From: JAMHWF01 sp964371405
GTDB lineage: Bacteria > Pseudomonadota > Gammaproteobacteria > Burkholderiales > Burkholderiaceae_C
Assembly (NCBI GenBank): GCA_964371405.1
Contig: CAYJLV010000003.1
Location: forward strand, 62,001 to 126,000
Reading direction: 5' to 3'
Length of the DNA: 64,000 bases
The notes under the pieces are model-generated. The model saw nothing but the letters and a program-made list of their open reading frames with translations. It was not told the origin of the DNA and did no database searches. Shown here in pieces: positions 17,392-25,585 of this stretch. Position numbers and translations under genes: made by a program. Every line of letters starts with the position of its first letter. Within the stretch, counting starts at the first letter, position 1.

Positions 17392-17715
17392 TTAACCTCC
17401 AACGATCACGGGCAGTCGAACTACTTCAACCTCACCATCGGCCTCGGTCAGTGGAGAGGAGAGTCCTCCGCGCACGTTGATGTTCACGCCAGCGACGAAT
17501 ATGACCATCGCCTGACGCAGAACCCCTGGGCTGCAGTAAACCCGATTGCGGAAGTCGTCCCCATATCGCTCTGTCAGGGCGTCCAGCAAGTCGCTGACGG
17601 TGGCACCGGGCTTCAGCGTGAGCTCGAGTCGACGCGTGCCGAGCAGGGCCGGCAGATCTCCCATGAACTTGACGTGGATGCGCATCGGGCAAGCGGAAGA
17701 CAGTGCGGCTTCCAT
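17392..17715 (-). CDS. MoaD/ThiS-like small sulfur-carrier protein embedded in the molybdoenzyme operon
   Basis: 107 residues from the ATG at 17,715, 2 bp after the NrfD stop with AAGG upstream; a second ATG at 17,685 gives 97 residues but no ribosome site. A ubiquitin-like fold is suggested by IHVKFMGDLPALLGTRRLEL, SDLLDALTERYGDDF and GGLSSPLTEADGEVEVVRLPVI, ending in exposed Gly-Gly as in MoaD, ThiS and related carriers. MoaD donates the dithiolene sulfur of molybdopterin. A dedicated copy here may boost cofactor supply for this enzyme, or be a modifier. The codons for the terminal Gly-Gly and stop also form the ribosome-binding site of the catalytic-subunit gene. Confidence 0.85.
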   Translation of the reverse strand: MEAALSSACPMRIHVKFMGDLPALLGTRRLELTLKPGATVSDLLDALTERYGDDFRNRVYCSPGVLRQAMVIFVAGVNINVRGGLSSPLTEADGEVEVVRLPVIVGG

Positions 17716-17717
17716 GA

Positions 17718-18638
17718 TCAGCCTTGCGCCTCGGCACAGCCGCGCATCACGTCCCGGTATTCCCGCTCGAGTTCGTCGCCCGTGCGGTTGATCCTGCGAA
17801 AGTCGATGCCTGCCTGCACGATGGCGTACGGCACGTAGACACCCGCCTTCAACAGGGAGTAGCGCAGCAGTAGTGAGCCAACCAGCACGCAGGCTCCGGC
17901 CCACGCAGCCGCCCCTGGGATCAGCAACAGGAGGCACAACGGCAGGCACATGCCGAAGCCGACCGCGCCGCTCCAGAAGACCCCAGCCAACGGCGACCGC
18001 ATCAAAAGTCGAACGGATTCCTGAGCCGCACCGCCGGCGCGGTACATAGCCCACAGATAGATGGCAACCATGCACCCGCTGGCTACCGTCAGCACAGCAG
18101 CAAGCGTTTCGAACACCTGTAGCCGGCCGCTCATCAGATAGGGGCTGGCGGTCAGGACGGCGGCCGCGGCCGCGAGTGCGGCATTGACCACCAGAACCGC
18201 GGGCAGCAGCGGCGTGTTCCAGAACGGAATGGAACGGTTCTTGGCAAGGAAGAACCCTGGATAGAGGACGACTGACAGCGAACACACGCTGACAATGGAA
18301 GCCAGTACATCCTGATCGATCATCTCGATCGGAACGAGATACAGCGCGCTTGACACGACAAAGCAAGAAACGAAGAGGACCCCACGGCTGAGCCAGGAGG
18401 TCTTCACGCGAGCCGCCGCCCGCCAAGCGCGAGCCGGATTGCCCTGTTCCAGCAGCAAAACGACACCGCCCATGAGCATGAGACCGAGCGACAGTTGCGC
18501 GAGCCCGAGGGGCAGGCCAAACGCCACGTGGTATAGAAAGAGGGTCGCCGCGGTGCCGCTCAAAAAAAGCCACATCGCCAGCATCCAGCCCCACTCCCGC
18601 TGGCATCTCGGCTTGACGTCGAATCGCACTTGCTCCAT
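17718..18638 (-). CDS. NrfD/PsrC-type integral membrane subunit
   Basis: 306 residues with eight or more predicted membrane helices and a strong GGGAGG before the ATG. The first helices (GWMLAMWLFLSGTAATLFLYHVAFG) and the later PYLMSGRLQVFETLAAVLTV pattern fit the NrfD/PsrC/DmsC group, which exchanges electrons with the quinone pool and anchors the FeS and molybdenum subunits. It sits between the FeS gene and the MoaD-like gene, with gaps of about 22 and 2 bp. The short charged C-terminus (ELEREYRDVMRGCAEAQG) is cytoplasmic if the usual topology holds. Confidence 0.88.
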   Translation of the reverse strand: MEQVRFDVKPRCQREWGWMLAMWLFLSGTAATLFLYHVAFGLPLGLAQLSLGLMLMGGVVLLLEQGNPARAWRAAARVKTSWLSRGVLFVSCFVVSSALYLVPIEMIDQDVLASIVSVCSLSVVLYPGFFLAKNRSIPFWNTPLLPAVLVVNAALAAAAAVLTASPYLMSGRLQVFETLAAVLTVASGCMVAIYLWAMYRAGGAAQESVRLLMRSPLAGVFWSGAVGFGMCLPLCLLLLIPGAAAWAGACVLVGSLLLRYSLLKAGVYVPYAIVQAGIDFRRINRTGDELEREYRDVMRGCAEAQG

Positions 18639-18660
18639 GTTGCGCCTCCCCGAGTGCCGC

Positions 18661-19302
18661 TCAGGTTAGATAGAAAACGTTGGGCTCCGTCCCCAGCTCG
18701 GCGTGTGGCGCGAAGTTTGGCCGGCTCTTGATGAGCACGGATATCTCGCTTTGGGGATCGTTCAGGTCGCCAAAACACAATGCGTTCGGCGGGCAAGACT
18801 GAACGCAGGCCGGCTTCAGCCCCTGATCGATACGGTCGACGCACATATTGCACTTCTGTGCCGTGCCAACCTGCCACCTCTTGGACTTCGCCTTCTCGTA
18901 GGGCGTCTTCGTGCCACCGTAGTAGCCCGCGGAGTCCTCGACAATCGTGCGAGCTTGGTAAGGACAGGCCGCCGCGCACGCGTGGCAGCCGACGCAAACG
19001 TCCTGATCTACCAGGACCAGATTGTCTTGCTCTCGTTGGTAGGTCGCCCCAGTGGGGCATACCGGAACACAAGGCGGATTGCTGCAGTGGTTGCAGCGAA
19101 GAGGCATGAACACGCGATAGGCAAGCGGATAGATGCCTTGCTCGCTCTCCACCACCCGCGTCCAGAACACTCCAGGGGGCGTGCCGTTTTCCGCCTTGCA
19201 AGACAAGGTGCACGACTGACACCCGATGCAGCGCTTGAGGTCGATGCTCACCCCCCATCGCACAGCGCGGCTACCCACGGAGGACTTCGTCTGCTCCGGC
19301 AT
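18661..19302 (-). CDS. four-cluster ferredoxin-like electron-transfer subunit
   Basis: 213 residues, first gene of the operon, with GAGGAGG before the ATG. Four cysteine groups are visible: CIGCQSCTLSC (24 to 36), CNHCSNPPCVPVCP, CVGCHACAAACP and CNMCVDRIDQG...ACVQSCP. This is the DmsB/PsrB/NrfC layout with four [4Fe-4S] clusters. It passes electrons between the molybdenum subunit and the NrfD membrane subunit. There is no signal peptide, in line with the catalytic subunit. The divergent LysR gene is 109 bp away. Confidence 0.92.
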   Translation of the reverse strand: MPEQTKSSVGSRAVRWGVSIDLKRCIGCQSCTLSCKAENGTPPGVFWTRVVESEQGIYPLAYRVFMPLRCNHCSNPPCVPVCPTGATYQREQDNLVLVDQDVCVGCHACAAACPYQARTIVEDSAGYYGGTKTPYEKAKSKRWQVGTAQKCNMCVDRIDQGLKPACVQSCPPNALCFGDLNDPQSEISVLIKSRPNFAPHAELGTEPNVFYLT

Positions 19303-19411
19303 TGCCTACCTCCTCGGACTCGACCCACGCTCACAGCACATAGGCCCGATGTTGGCGAGAGTCATCTATATTTCCCAATACATTTTTCTGCACTATTGAT
19401 ATATTTTCGGT
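19303..19411. promoter_or_regulatory. divergent promoter region, molybdoenzyme operon / lysR
   Basis: A 109-bp gap whose lysR side is strikingly AT-rich (about 19,360 to 19,410), unlike the rest of the region. It contains several TAT/ATA runs that could hold -10 elements and a LysR operator, but I could not settle one T-N11-A box. Confidence 0.45.
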
Positions 19412-20287
19412 ATGGAGCTGCGCCACCTCCGTCATTTCGTCGCCGTCGCGGAGGAGCTGCATTTCAGCCGGGCTGCCGCGAAGCTGCATATCGCCCAACC
19501 GCCGCTTTCCCTGAGCATCCGTACGCTCGAGGAAGAGCTGGGCGCCCGTCTGTTCGAGCGCACCAAGCGCCGTGTCACGCTGACGGACGTTGGACTGAAC
19601 CTTCTGGACGAAGCGCGCGCCATCCTGGGGCGGGTTGCGAGGGCAGAGAGACACGTCTCCCAGCTGGTCCGGGGGGCCGTTGGGCCCCTCGAAATCGGAT
19701 TCACGGGAGCGGTCGTCTTCGGCGATGTCATGGCACCTCTGCTGGCCCGCTTCCGACAGGCATGGCCGGAGGTCCATCTGACGGTCGAGCAGATGACGAC
19801 TGCGGCGCAGCTGCAGGCGCTCGCTGAGCGGCGTCTAGACATCGGTTTCGCCCGGCAGCCTGACGGAGAGCTTCCGCCCGGGATCCGGACGCTAAGGGTT
19901 CAGCAGGAGCAGTTGCTCGTCGCCCTGTCATCCGATCACCCGCTCTGCGGAGCCGGTCGAATCGAACTCGTCGCTCTAAAGGACGAGCCATTCATCATGC
20001 CGACTCGCCAAACCAGCCCTGGCTTGTACAACAAGATCCATGAGCTGTGCGCCAGCGCCGGTTTCGCCCCGCGAGTGGCAGCCGAGGCCCACCAGATCAC
20101 TGCTCTCGTGAGCCTTGCCGCGGCTGGAATCGGCGTGGCTATCGTTGTCGCCGGAATGCGTCGAGCGGCGATTCCGGGCCTCACATTCGTGGAAATCGCC
20201 GACGACCACGCCTTCTTGGACCTGCTCGTCATATCTCGCGATGGAGACAGCCGGCCAACGGTGCGCAACTTCATCGAGCTGCTATGA
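19412..20287 (+). CDS. LysR-family transcriptional regulator
   Basis: 291 residues, a textbook LysR protein. The start MELRHLRHFVAVAEELHFSRAA and recognition helix LHIAQPPLSLSIRTLEEELG are of the CbnR/CatR/BenM type, followed by an effector-binding domain from about residue 90. This branch commonly controls aromatic or chloroaromatic catabolism. It is divergent from the molybdoenzyme operon and probably controls it. Downstream is about 200 bp without a gene before the convergent CoA-transferase gene. Confidence 0.92.
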   Translation: MELRHLRHFVAVAEELHFSRAAAKLHIAQPPLSLSIRTLEEELGARLFERTKRRVTLTDVGLNLLDEARAILGRVARAERHVSQLVRGAVGPLEIGFTGAVVFGDVMAPLLARFRQAWPEVHLTVEQMTTAAQLQALAERRLDIGFARQPDGELPPGIRTLRVQQEQLLVALSSDHPLCGAGRIELVALKDEPFIMPTRQTSPGLYNKIHELCASAGFAPRVAAEAHQITALVSLAAAGIGVAIVVAGMRRAAIPGLTFVEIADDHAFLDLLVISRDGDSRPTVRNFIELL

Positions 20288-20488
20288 CGCCACGCGCTGG
20301 GCTTTCAGCGCGGCTCGTAGCATCACCCGTGCCGGCACCGGTCCAAGGGAGCGTGCATCTTTGGTTGAGCCGCCGATGACCCTGTCCATATCAAACCCAG
20401 GGTCGACGGCTGAAAGACCGAAGTGGGTGGTAGTCAGGAGCGCACAGCTAGGCAATACCGCCTAACGCAGCAGGTGTCGTGCAGCGCG

Positions 20489-21709
20489 TCACTCGAAGGC
20501 GCCCTGCTTTCGGTAGTTTCCGAACTCTTCCTCCGTCAGGCCGAGAAGCTCCTGGAAGACGAACTCGTTGTCAGCGCCGATGCGCGGGGCGGCGCCGGTC
20601 ACGTCGCCCGCGGTCTCCGACAGCTCGAAGGCCGAGTAGTAGCTGCTGAAGTCGCCCAGCACGCCGTGGCGGCGGCGGCGCCATAGCCGGCGATGGACAA
20701 GTTGCGGATCGCTGAACAGGTCGGCAATGGTGTTGACCGGATAGGAATGGATTTCGCCCGCCTGCAGTTCGGCCGCCGCGGCGTCGGCGTCTCGCATCTG
20801 CGACCATTGGGCGATGATTCCGTCGAGGACTTGGGCGTTTCGGCGGCGCGATTCTGCGTCCGCGAAACGCGGGTCTTCCGCGAGGTCATCACGTTCGAGC
20901 ACCATCGCCAGGCGGAGGAACTCCTCGTCGGACCAGCAGGACAAGGCGACCCACTGGCCTCCCGCGCAGGGATAGGCGTCATGTGGAATGGCGACCGGAT
21001 CGTTGTTGCAAGACCGCTCGACGACCGCACCCGTGGTGTGAAAGTTCAACAGCGCTCCGGCCACGAACATCAACCCGCTTTCGTACTGGGCCAGATCGAT
21101 CCAAGCCCCCTGCCCGCTTCGGCGCTGCCTATCGAGTGCCGCCAGCACGGCCACGCCCCCCAGGCTGGAGGCGATGTAGTCGATGTACGGCCCATACAGG
21201 AGCATCGGCGGCCCATCGGGGCTGCCCGACAAACCGCAAAAGCCCGCTAGCGCCGAAAGTTGGGAGCCGAAACCCGGAGTTTGTGCGCGCGGCCCGGTCT
21301 GTCCCATGTTGCAGCTCGAGATCATCACCACGCGCGGGTTGAGAGCGCGGGCGGCCTCGTAGCCCAACCCCAGCCGCTCCATGACCCCGGGGCGCATGTT
21401 CTCGATCACGATGTCCGACCAGCCGACCAGGCGCTGGGCCAGCTCAACGCCGGGTGTCGTCTTCAAGTCTAGCGTCACGCCATACTTTGAATCATTGAAG
21501 AACGCAAAACAGCCGCTGCGGTCCGGCCCTGGCTTGCCGCCCTTGAAGGGCGGATACTCGGCGCGAAAGCCGTCCGGGCGCTGATGGGACTCCACGTGCA
21601 CCACCGTCGCGCCGAACGTCGCCAACATCTTGCCGATGTGCGGGCCGGCGGCATACGCGCCGAACTCCGCGACTTTCACGCCAGCCAGCGCCTGCGAGAT
21701 TGCACTCAT
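20489..21709 (-). CDS. class III (CaiB/BaiF) CoA-transferase with catalytic Asp
   Basis: 406 residues of the CaiB/BaiF family: GVKVAEFGAYAAGPHIGKMLATFGATVVHVE at the start and YGPYIDYIASSLGGVAVLAAL. Asp177 in the latter sits where the family's nucleophilic Asp lies. Such enzymes move CoA from a donor such as succinyl-CoA to a carboxylic acid through mixed-anhydride and thioester intermediates. It follows a second CaiB gene by 91 bp on the same strand, as in two-subunit CoA-transferases such as succinyl-CoA:benzylsuccinate or succinyl-CoA:phthalate CoA-transferase. With the UbiD/UbiX genes upstream, activation of an aromatic dicarboxylic acid is the best hypothesis. Last gene of the operon. 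Confidence 0.9.
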   Translation of the reverse strand: MSAISQALAGVKVAEFGAYAAGPHIGKMLATFGATVVHVESHQRPDGFRAEYPPFKGGKPGPDRSGCFAFFNDSKYGVTLDLKTTPGVELAQRLVGWSDIVIENMRPGVMERLGLGYEAARALNPRVVMISSCNMGQTGPRAQTPGFGSQLSALAGFCGLSGSPDGPPMLLYGPYIDYIASSLGGVAVLAALDRQRRSGQGAWIDLAQYESGLMFVAGALLNFHTTGAVVERSCNNDPVAIPHDAYPCAGGQWVALSCWSDEEFLRLAMVLERDDLAEDPRFADAESRRRNAQVLDGIIAQWSQMRDADAAAAELQAGEIHSYPVNTIADLFSDPQLVHRRLWRRRRHGVLGDFSSYYSAFELSETAGDVTGAAPRIGADNEFVFQELLGLTEEEFGNYRKQGAFE

Positions 21710-21800
21710 ACAAGTTGCCCCTTAAGCCCCTGGTCTCTGTTGCGCGATCACCCAGGCGCAGGCGTGCGCCGTCGTTCGCGAAGCTGCGGCTGAGCTCTGG

Positions 21801-22979
21801 TCAAAGAGTTGCCTCTTCCATGGATTGCGTGCACGCGGACTGGCCGAACTCCGCCAGCAAGCGGCGCAGATCGACCTCTTCGCCGGGCGCATGACGAAGC
21901 GCGGCGCGCTTGCCGTCGACGACCACAAAGCTGCCGCAGTGACGCTGCGCGGTTCCGTCTGACCCAATCAGGTCGTCCCAGAAGCGTCGCGCCGCCAGCT
22001 GCGGGTCGTTCGCGATGTCCTCCATGGTCGATACGGGATAGCCCATGATCTCCCGCTTGCTCGCCTCCTCGAGGAACTCGCGCTTGGTGATGCCGAGAAA
22101 GAACTGCGCGATCGGACGCTCCAGGGCGTCGACCTCCTCCTGGCTCGCGAGCGTGGTGACGAAGCGCTTCCAGTCCACGTGTTCGAGGGCGCCGAGCTCC
22201 GAACCCCGCTCCCGCATCCACTCCGTCAGCCTGGTATTGGTCCGCCGCCCGGCGGCCCCGCCATACAAGACGAAGTTGACGTAGCCGTCGGCACAGGGCC
22301 AGAAGGCGCGATAGCGGGCGCCTTTGACCGAGCGACCCGTGACATAGGCCCCCGCACGGGTCGGATTGGTTCGCTCCATGTCCCAGAACGCCGGAGCATG
22401 CGACAGTGCAAGGATGACGGAGGCCTGCACCGAAGTGTCAACGTGTTGCCCCACCCCCGTAACGGTACGGTGCACCAGCGCGGTCAAAGCACCCACTGCC
22501 GCCTGCGCGCCACCCCAGGAGTAGGACTGCGGAACAGTGACGCGAGTTGGCGCGCCATCCGTCTCGCCGGCCAGCGACATCGCGCCGCCTGAGGCCATCA
22601 ACTCCAGGTCCGTGGCAAGCCACTTCGCGCGCGGTCCTTCGCGCCCGAACGGGGTCACCGAGACGTGGATCAACCGGGGATTGAGTGCGCGCAGCCTGCT
22701 ATAGGCCAGGCGGGCTGCGCCCGGCTGCCCCGGCTGTGACGACTCGATCAAGATATCGGTGCCTTCGATCAAACGGTCGAAGGCCGACTGACCGTCTGGT
22801 GCATCCAAGTCGAGCCGCAGCAGGCGCTTGTTCACGTTGTACGCCTGCCAGTTGGCGTCCGCGATGCTCGCCCCGGGTGGCTCGATCTTGATCACATCGG
22901 CCCCGAGATCGGCCAACAGCCGGCCTGCCAACCAGCCAAGCTGGTTGCTGAGATCAAGCACCCGATATCCGTTAAGCAT
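21801..22979 (-). CDS. class III (CaiB/BaiF) CoA-transferase subunit, catalytic Asp replaced
   Basis: 392 residues with a CaiB/BaiF start (GYRVLDLSNQLGWLAGRLLADLGADVIKIEPPGA) and the usual RLIHVSVTPFGREGP block. Aligning VPQSYSWGGAQAAVGALTAL with the active-site stretch of the downstream partner puts Tyr153 where the nucleophilic Asp should be, so this subunit is probably not catalytic by itself. Pairing of one catalytic and one non-catalytic chain is known for BbsEF-type enzymes. The neighbour at 20,489 would be the catalytic partner. The call is firm at family level; the complex is inferred from adjacency. Confidence 0.87.
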   Translation of the reverse strand: MLNGYRVLDLSNQLGWLAGRLLADLGADVIKIEPPGASIADANWQAYNVNKRLLRLDLDAPDGQSAFDRLIEGTDILIESSQPGQPGAARLAYSRLRALNPRLIHVSVTPFGREGPRAKWLATDLELMASGGAMSLAGETDGAPTRVTVPQSYSWGGAQAAVGALTALVHRTVTGVGQHVDTSVQASVILALSHAPAFWDMERTNPTRAGAYVTGRSVKGARYRAFWPCADGYVNFVLYGGAAGRRTNTRLTEWMRERGSELGALEHVDWKRFVTTLASQEEVDALERPIAQFFLGITKREFLEEASKREIMGYPVSTMEDIANDPQLAARRFWDDLIGSDGTAQRHCGSFVVVDGKRAALRHAPGEEVDLRRLLAEFGQSACTQSMEEATL

Positions 22980-23123
22980 TCGCCTCTCCCTTCGAGCCGG
23001 CCCCTACGGCGAAACAGAAACCGCAGCCTCCAGCGCTTTAAGTAGCCGAATCCGAGAAGTGGCGACCGTTGCGCTGTGCTGAATACGCGCGCCAGCCTGC
23101 CCCAAGTCGCCGCTCAGCAGACG

Positions 23124-23306
23124 CTAGTTGATGTCGAGGGCACGCCGCTCAACCGAGTAGTGCTCGGCTGAGGGCGCTTCGATCGTGACTACATCGAGCC
23201 GAAGTCGACGAAGAGTCGGCCGGCCAGCCCCATCGGCACGCTCGAGGGCATCGGCGATGCGAATGCCGTCGAGTTGGGTCGGAGGTCTGTCCGGGCGGGC
23301 TTGCAC
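23124..23306 (-). pseudogene. truncated, frameshifted CaiB/BaiF CoA-transferase remnant
   Basis: Reverse-strand pieces match the first 50 or so residues of a CaiB gene. QLDGIRIADALERADGAGR is in one frame, LAGRLFVDFGSM in the next (family: AGRLLADLGAD), then DVVTIEAPSAEHYSVERRALDIN back in the first frame before a stop. Only the N-terminal part survives, in the 364-bp gap between the intact CaiB gene and the UbiD gene. It suggests an older gene duplication or replacement inside this operon. Confidence 0.6.
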
Positions 23307-23343
23307 CAGGCTCTTCGTTTCCCAGCGGCGCGCGCCATCAACG

Positions 23344-24900
23344 TCAGCGGCCGGTGCGTGACAGCGACAGCGTCCAGCCGGCCATACGCGCCTTCATCGT
23401 CTCGATGTCCTTCGAGCTGAAGAACTTCTCCGGCTTGACCAGGTCCACGCCGTAGACGGGGCGGTGGAAGTCGCTCTCGTAGCCGAACGGCACCGTAGCA
23501 TCGATGCCCATGCCGCCCTCGAACAGGGTGTTCGATGCCGTCCACTGCTTGTCACCTGACGTCATGCGCTCGGCCGGCATGAAGGTCTGCCCGCGCCCGC
23601 CGGGAATCGGATTCAGGATGTCCGTCTGCGGGTTCACGCGAGTCGTCAGGCACCACATGATGTCGTCCATCGAATAGATGTCGACGTCTTCGCTGACGGC
23701 GATAGCCAGTCGCATGCCTTGCGAGCACGACAGAATCGCCGAGAGGAAGTTGCGCTGCCATCCCTCCTCGATCTGATTGCGCTTCTTCACCTGGATGATG
23801 CAGCCGCCCCAGTCCGTCATGCAGTACGGGATGTGTACGTTCTGCACGATGCCCGGCTGCAGGCGCTCGCACAACGCGAAGATGGCGGACTCGCGCACCG
23901 AGGTGTCGATATTGGAATCGTCCGCGGTGTGCACGCCGAGGGGGAAGATCACCGGCTTGCTTTCGCGCTTGCGCATCGTGATCGCCGTGACGTGGAAGGT
24001 CGGCGCCTTGTAGGCCTTGCCCATGTAGCCGGCCCACTCCGGGTGGAAGTGGAAGCGACCCTGGATGTCCGCCTCTTCCGACTCCGCCGTCTCGTAGCGC
24101 TTGTCGCGCGGATGCAGGTACCCCTCGAGTACGTACTCGGCGTCAGCCAGAGTGTAGGCGTCGATGGTGCGACACTTGACCAGACGCACAGCTTCGCCCT
24201 GGATCGCGCCGGCAATACCGATCTCGTCGCAGCCCTTGGGCAGGATCGCATAGTCGAAGCCAGAGCCGGCCACGAACGTGCACGACGGGGGGACGCCGAA
24301 GCACATCGTCAACGGAATGGGTTCGTCGTCCTTGTAGTGTGCAGTCATGACCTGCCACATGTGCGACCCGGGCGAGATCTGGAACGTGCCGACGTTGCCC
24401 CAGCGGAAGTTCATGCGGTTGTAGCCGATGTGGCTGCCGCCGTCGAAGTACTTGCCGATCACGCACGAGATGCCCGATCCGATAGTCAGCTCCTTTTCCA
24501 GCGGCGTATGCTTGATCGCGGTCAACCACCTGTTGACGTCGAGATCCTTCGTCAGCACTTCCTGCTGCACCGGCGCTTCGCTCTGGTCGATGATGATCGG
24601 CTTGATCGGATGATCGATGGCTCGCGCCACCTTCTTGACACGTTCCAGCGAGTCCTTCCAGCCGAACATCTCCTCGACGACGCGGATATCGCCGAACAGG
24701 TTCGTGATGGCGCGTGCGTGCGGCTTGCCCTTCACGTTGTTGAACAGCATGGGCAGACTGCCGTCGAAGACCTTCTGCAGGCCCGTGATCTCGAGATCAG
24801 GGTTGACTTCCTGGTCGGTCTCGATGAGGTAGTTGCGCGAACGGAGCCACTCGATGGCGGCGCGCAGGTCCTTGACGTGGTGTTGGGGCGTTTCGGCCAT
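23344..24900 (-). CDS. UbiD-family prenyl-FMN-dependent decarboxylase
   Basis: 518 residues, the normal length for UbiD enzymes. Family blocks appear in order: LFNNVKGKPHARAITNLFGD, HIGYNRMNFRWGNVGTF around 157 to 172 (the N-R-x3-R part of the prFMN site), FVAGSGFDYAILPKGCDEIGIAGAIQGE, and HPEWAGYMG at 287 to 294 with Glu288 at the catalytic Glu position. UbiD enzymes need prenylated FMN made by UbiX, encoded next door. Because the operon also has two CoA-transferase genes, the likely substrate is an aromatic acyl-CoA; phthaloyl-CoA decarboxylase of denitrifying betaproteobacteria has this gene context. A free aromatic acid substrate remains possible. Confidence 0.9.
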   Translation of the reverse strand: MAETPQHHVKDLRAAIEWLRSRNYLIETDQEVNPDLEITGLQKVFDGSLPMLFNNVKGKPHARAITNLFGDIRVVEEMFGWKDSLERVKKVARAIDHPIKPIIIDQSEAPVQQEVLTKDLDVNRWLTAIKHTPLEKELTIGSGISCVIGKYFDGGSHIGYNRMNFRWGNVGTFQISPGSHMWQVMTAHYKDDEPIPLTMCFGVPPSCTFVAGSGFDYAILPKGCDEIGIAGAIQGEAVRLVKCRTIDAYTLADAEYVLEGYLHPRDKRYETAESEEADIQGRFHFHPEWAGYMGKAYKAPTFHVTAITMRKRESKPVIFPLGVHTADDSNIDTSVRESAIFALCERLQPGIVQNVHIPYCMTDWGGCIIQVKKRNQIEEGWQRNFLSAILSCSQGMRLAIAVSEDVDIYSMDDIMWCLTTRVNPQTDILNPIPGGRGQTFMPAERMTSGDKQWTASNTLFEGGMGIDATVPFGYESDFHRPVYGVDLVKPEKFFSSKDIETMKARMAGWTLSLSRTGR

Positions 24901-24945
24901 GGAGCTCTCCTCTTCAGTGTTGTCGGATGGGGGATGGTGTTTCGA

Positions 24946-25539
24946 CTACTTCAGGCGTTGCAGCGCATTGGTGCGGTCCATCTTGCCGTCCCAACGCTTG
25001 GCGAATTCAGCAGGGATGCTGAACTGATCGAGCACCCGCGCGACGATGTGGTCGACGATGTCGTCCACCGACTCGGGCTTGTTGTAGAAGGCCGGCATGG
25101 GCGGCAGGATCGTCACGCCCATGCGCGCCAGCTTCAACATGTTCTCGAGATGAATCTCGGACAGAGGGGTTTCGCGCGCCACGATCACCAGCTTGCGACG
25201 CTCCTTCAGCACGACATCGGCCGCGCGATGCACGAGGCCTTCACCGTAGCCGTGCGCCACCGCGGCCAGTGTGCGCATCGTGCATGGAACGATCACCATC
25301 CCGTCCGTGTGAAACGAACCCGACGACACCGTGGCCGCCATGTTGCCGCTGCCGTGCACGACACTGGCCATGTCTTGCAGTTGCGCATTCGTCAGGCCGG
25401 TCTCGTGCTCGATCGTCTGCATGCCCCACTTGGACAGCACGAGGTGCGTCTCGACGTCGGCCGCGCGCAGCGCCTGCAGCATGCGCACCCCGAAGATCGC
25501 ACCGGTAGCGCCGGTGATTCCCACAATCAGCTTGCGCAT
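24946..25539 (-). CDS. ubiX: UbiX-like flavin prenyltransferase
   Basis: 197 residues from the ATG at 25,539 (MRKLIVGITGATGAIFGVRM); an upstream in-frame ATG at 25,590 would run through an operator-like palindrome. The flavoprotein motifs are present: GATGA near the start, SSGSFHTDGMVIVPCTMRTLAAVAHG in the middle and RRKLVIVARETPLSEIHLENMLKL near 140. It joins a dimethylallyl group to FMN, making the prFMN cofactor for UbiD. It is the first gene of the ubiX-ubiD-caiB-caiB run. Most such bacteria also have a housekeeping ubiX, so this is probably a dedicated copy. Confidence 0.93.
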   Translation of the reverse strand: MRKLIVGITGATGAIFGVRMLQALRAADVETHLVLSKWGMQTIEHETGLTNAQLQDMASVVHGSGNMAATVSSGSFHTDGMVIVPCTMRTLAAVAHGYGEGLVHRAADVVLKERRKLVIVARETPLSEIHLENMLKLARMGVTILPPMPAFYNKPESVDDIVDHIVARVLDQFSIPAEFAKRWDGKMDRTNALQRLK

Positions 25540-25572
25540 GTTCGCACTGCCTTTCAACGAATCTGGTGCACG

Positions 25573-25585
25573 TCCATATATTGGA
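25573..25585 (-). promoter_or_regulatory. TCCA-N5-TGGA palindrome, site 1 (ubiX promoter)
   Basis: TCCA-TATAT-TGGA, 34 to 46 bp upstream of the ubiX ATG, where a repressor would overlap the transcription start. It resembles three other sites around the iclR gene and is probably bound by that regulator. Confidence 0.55.

Noticed and set aside
14864..17395. Several long forward frames opposite the molybdoenzyme subunit
   Set aside because: All are antisense of a well-supported gene; none has a family match or ribosome site.
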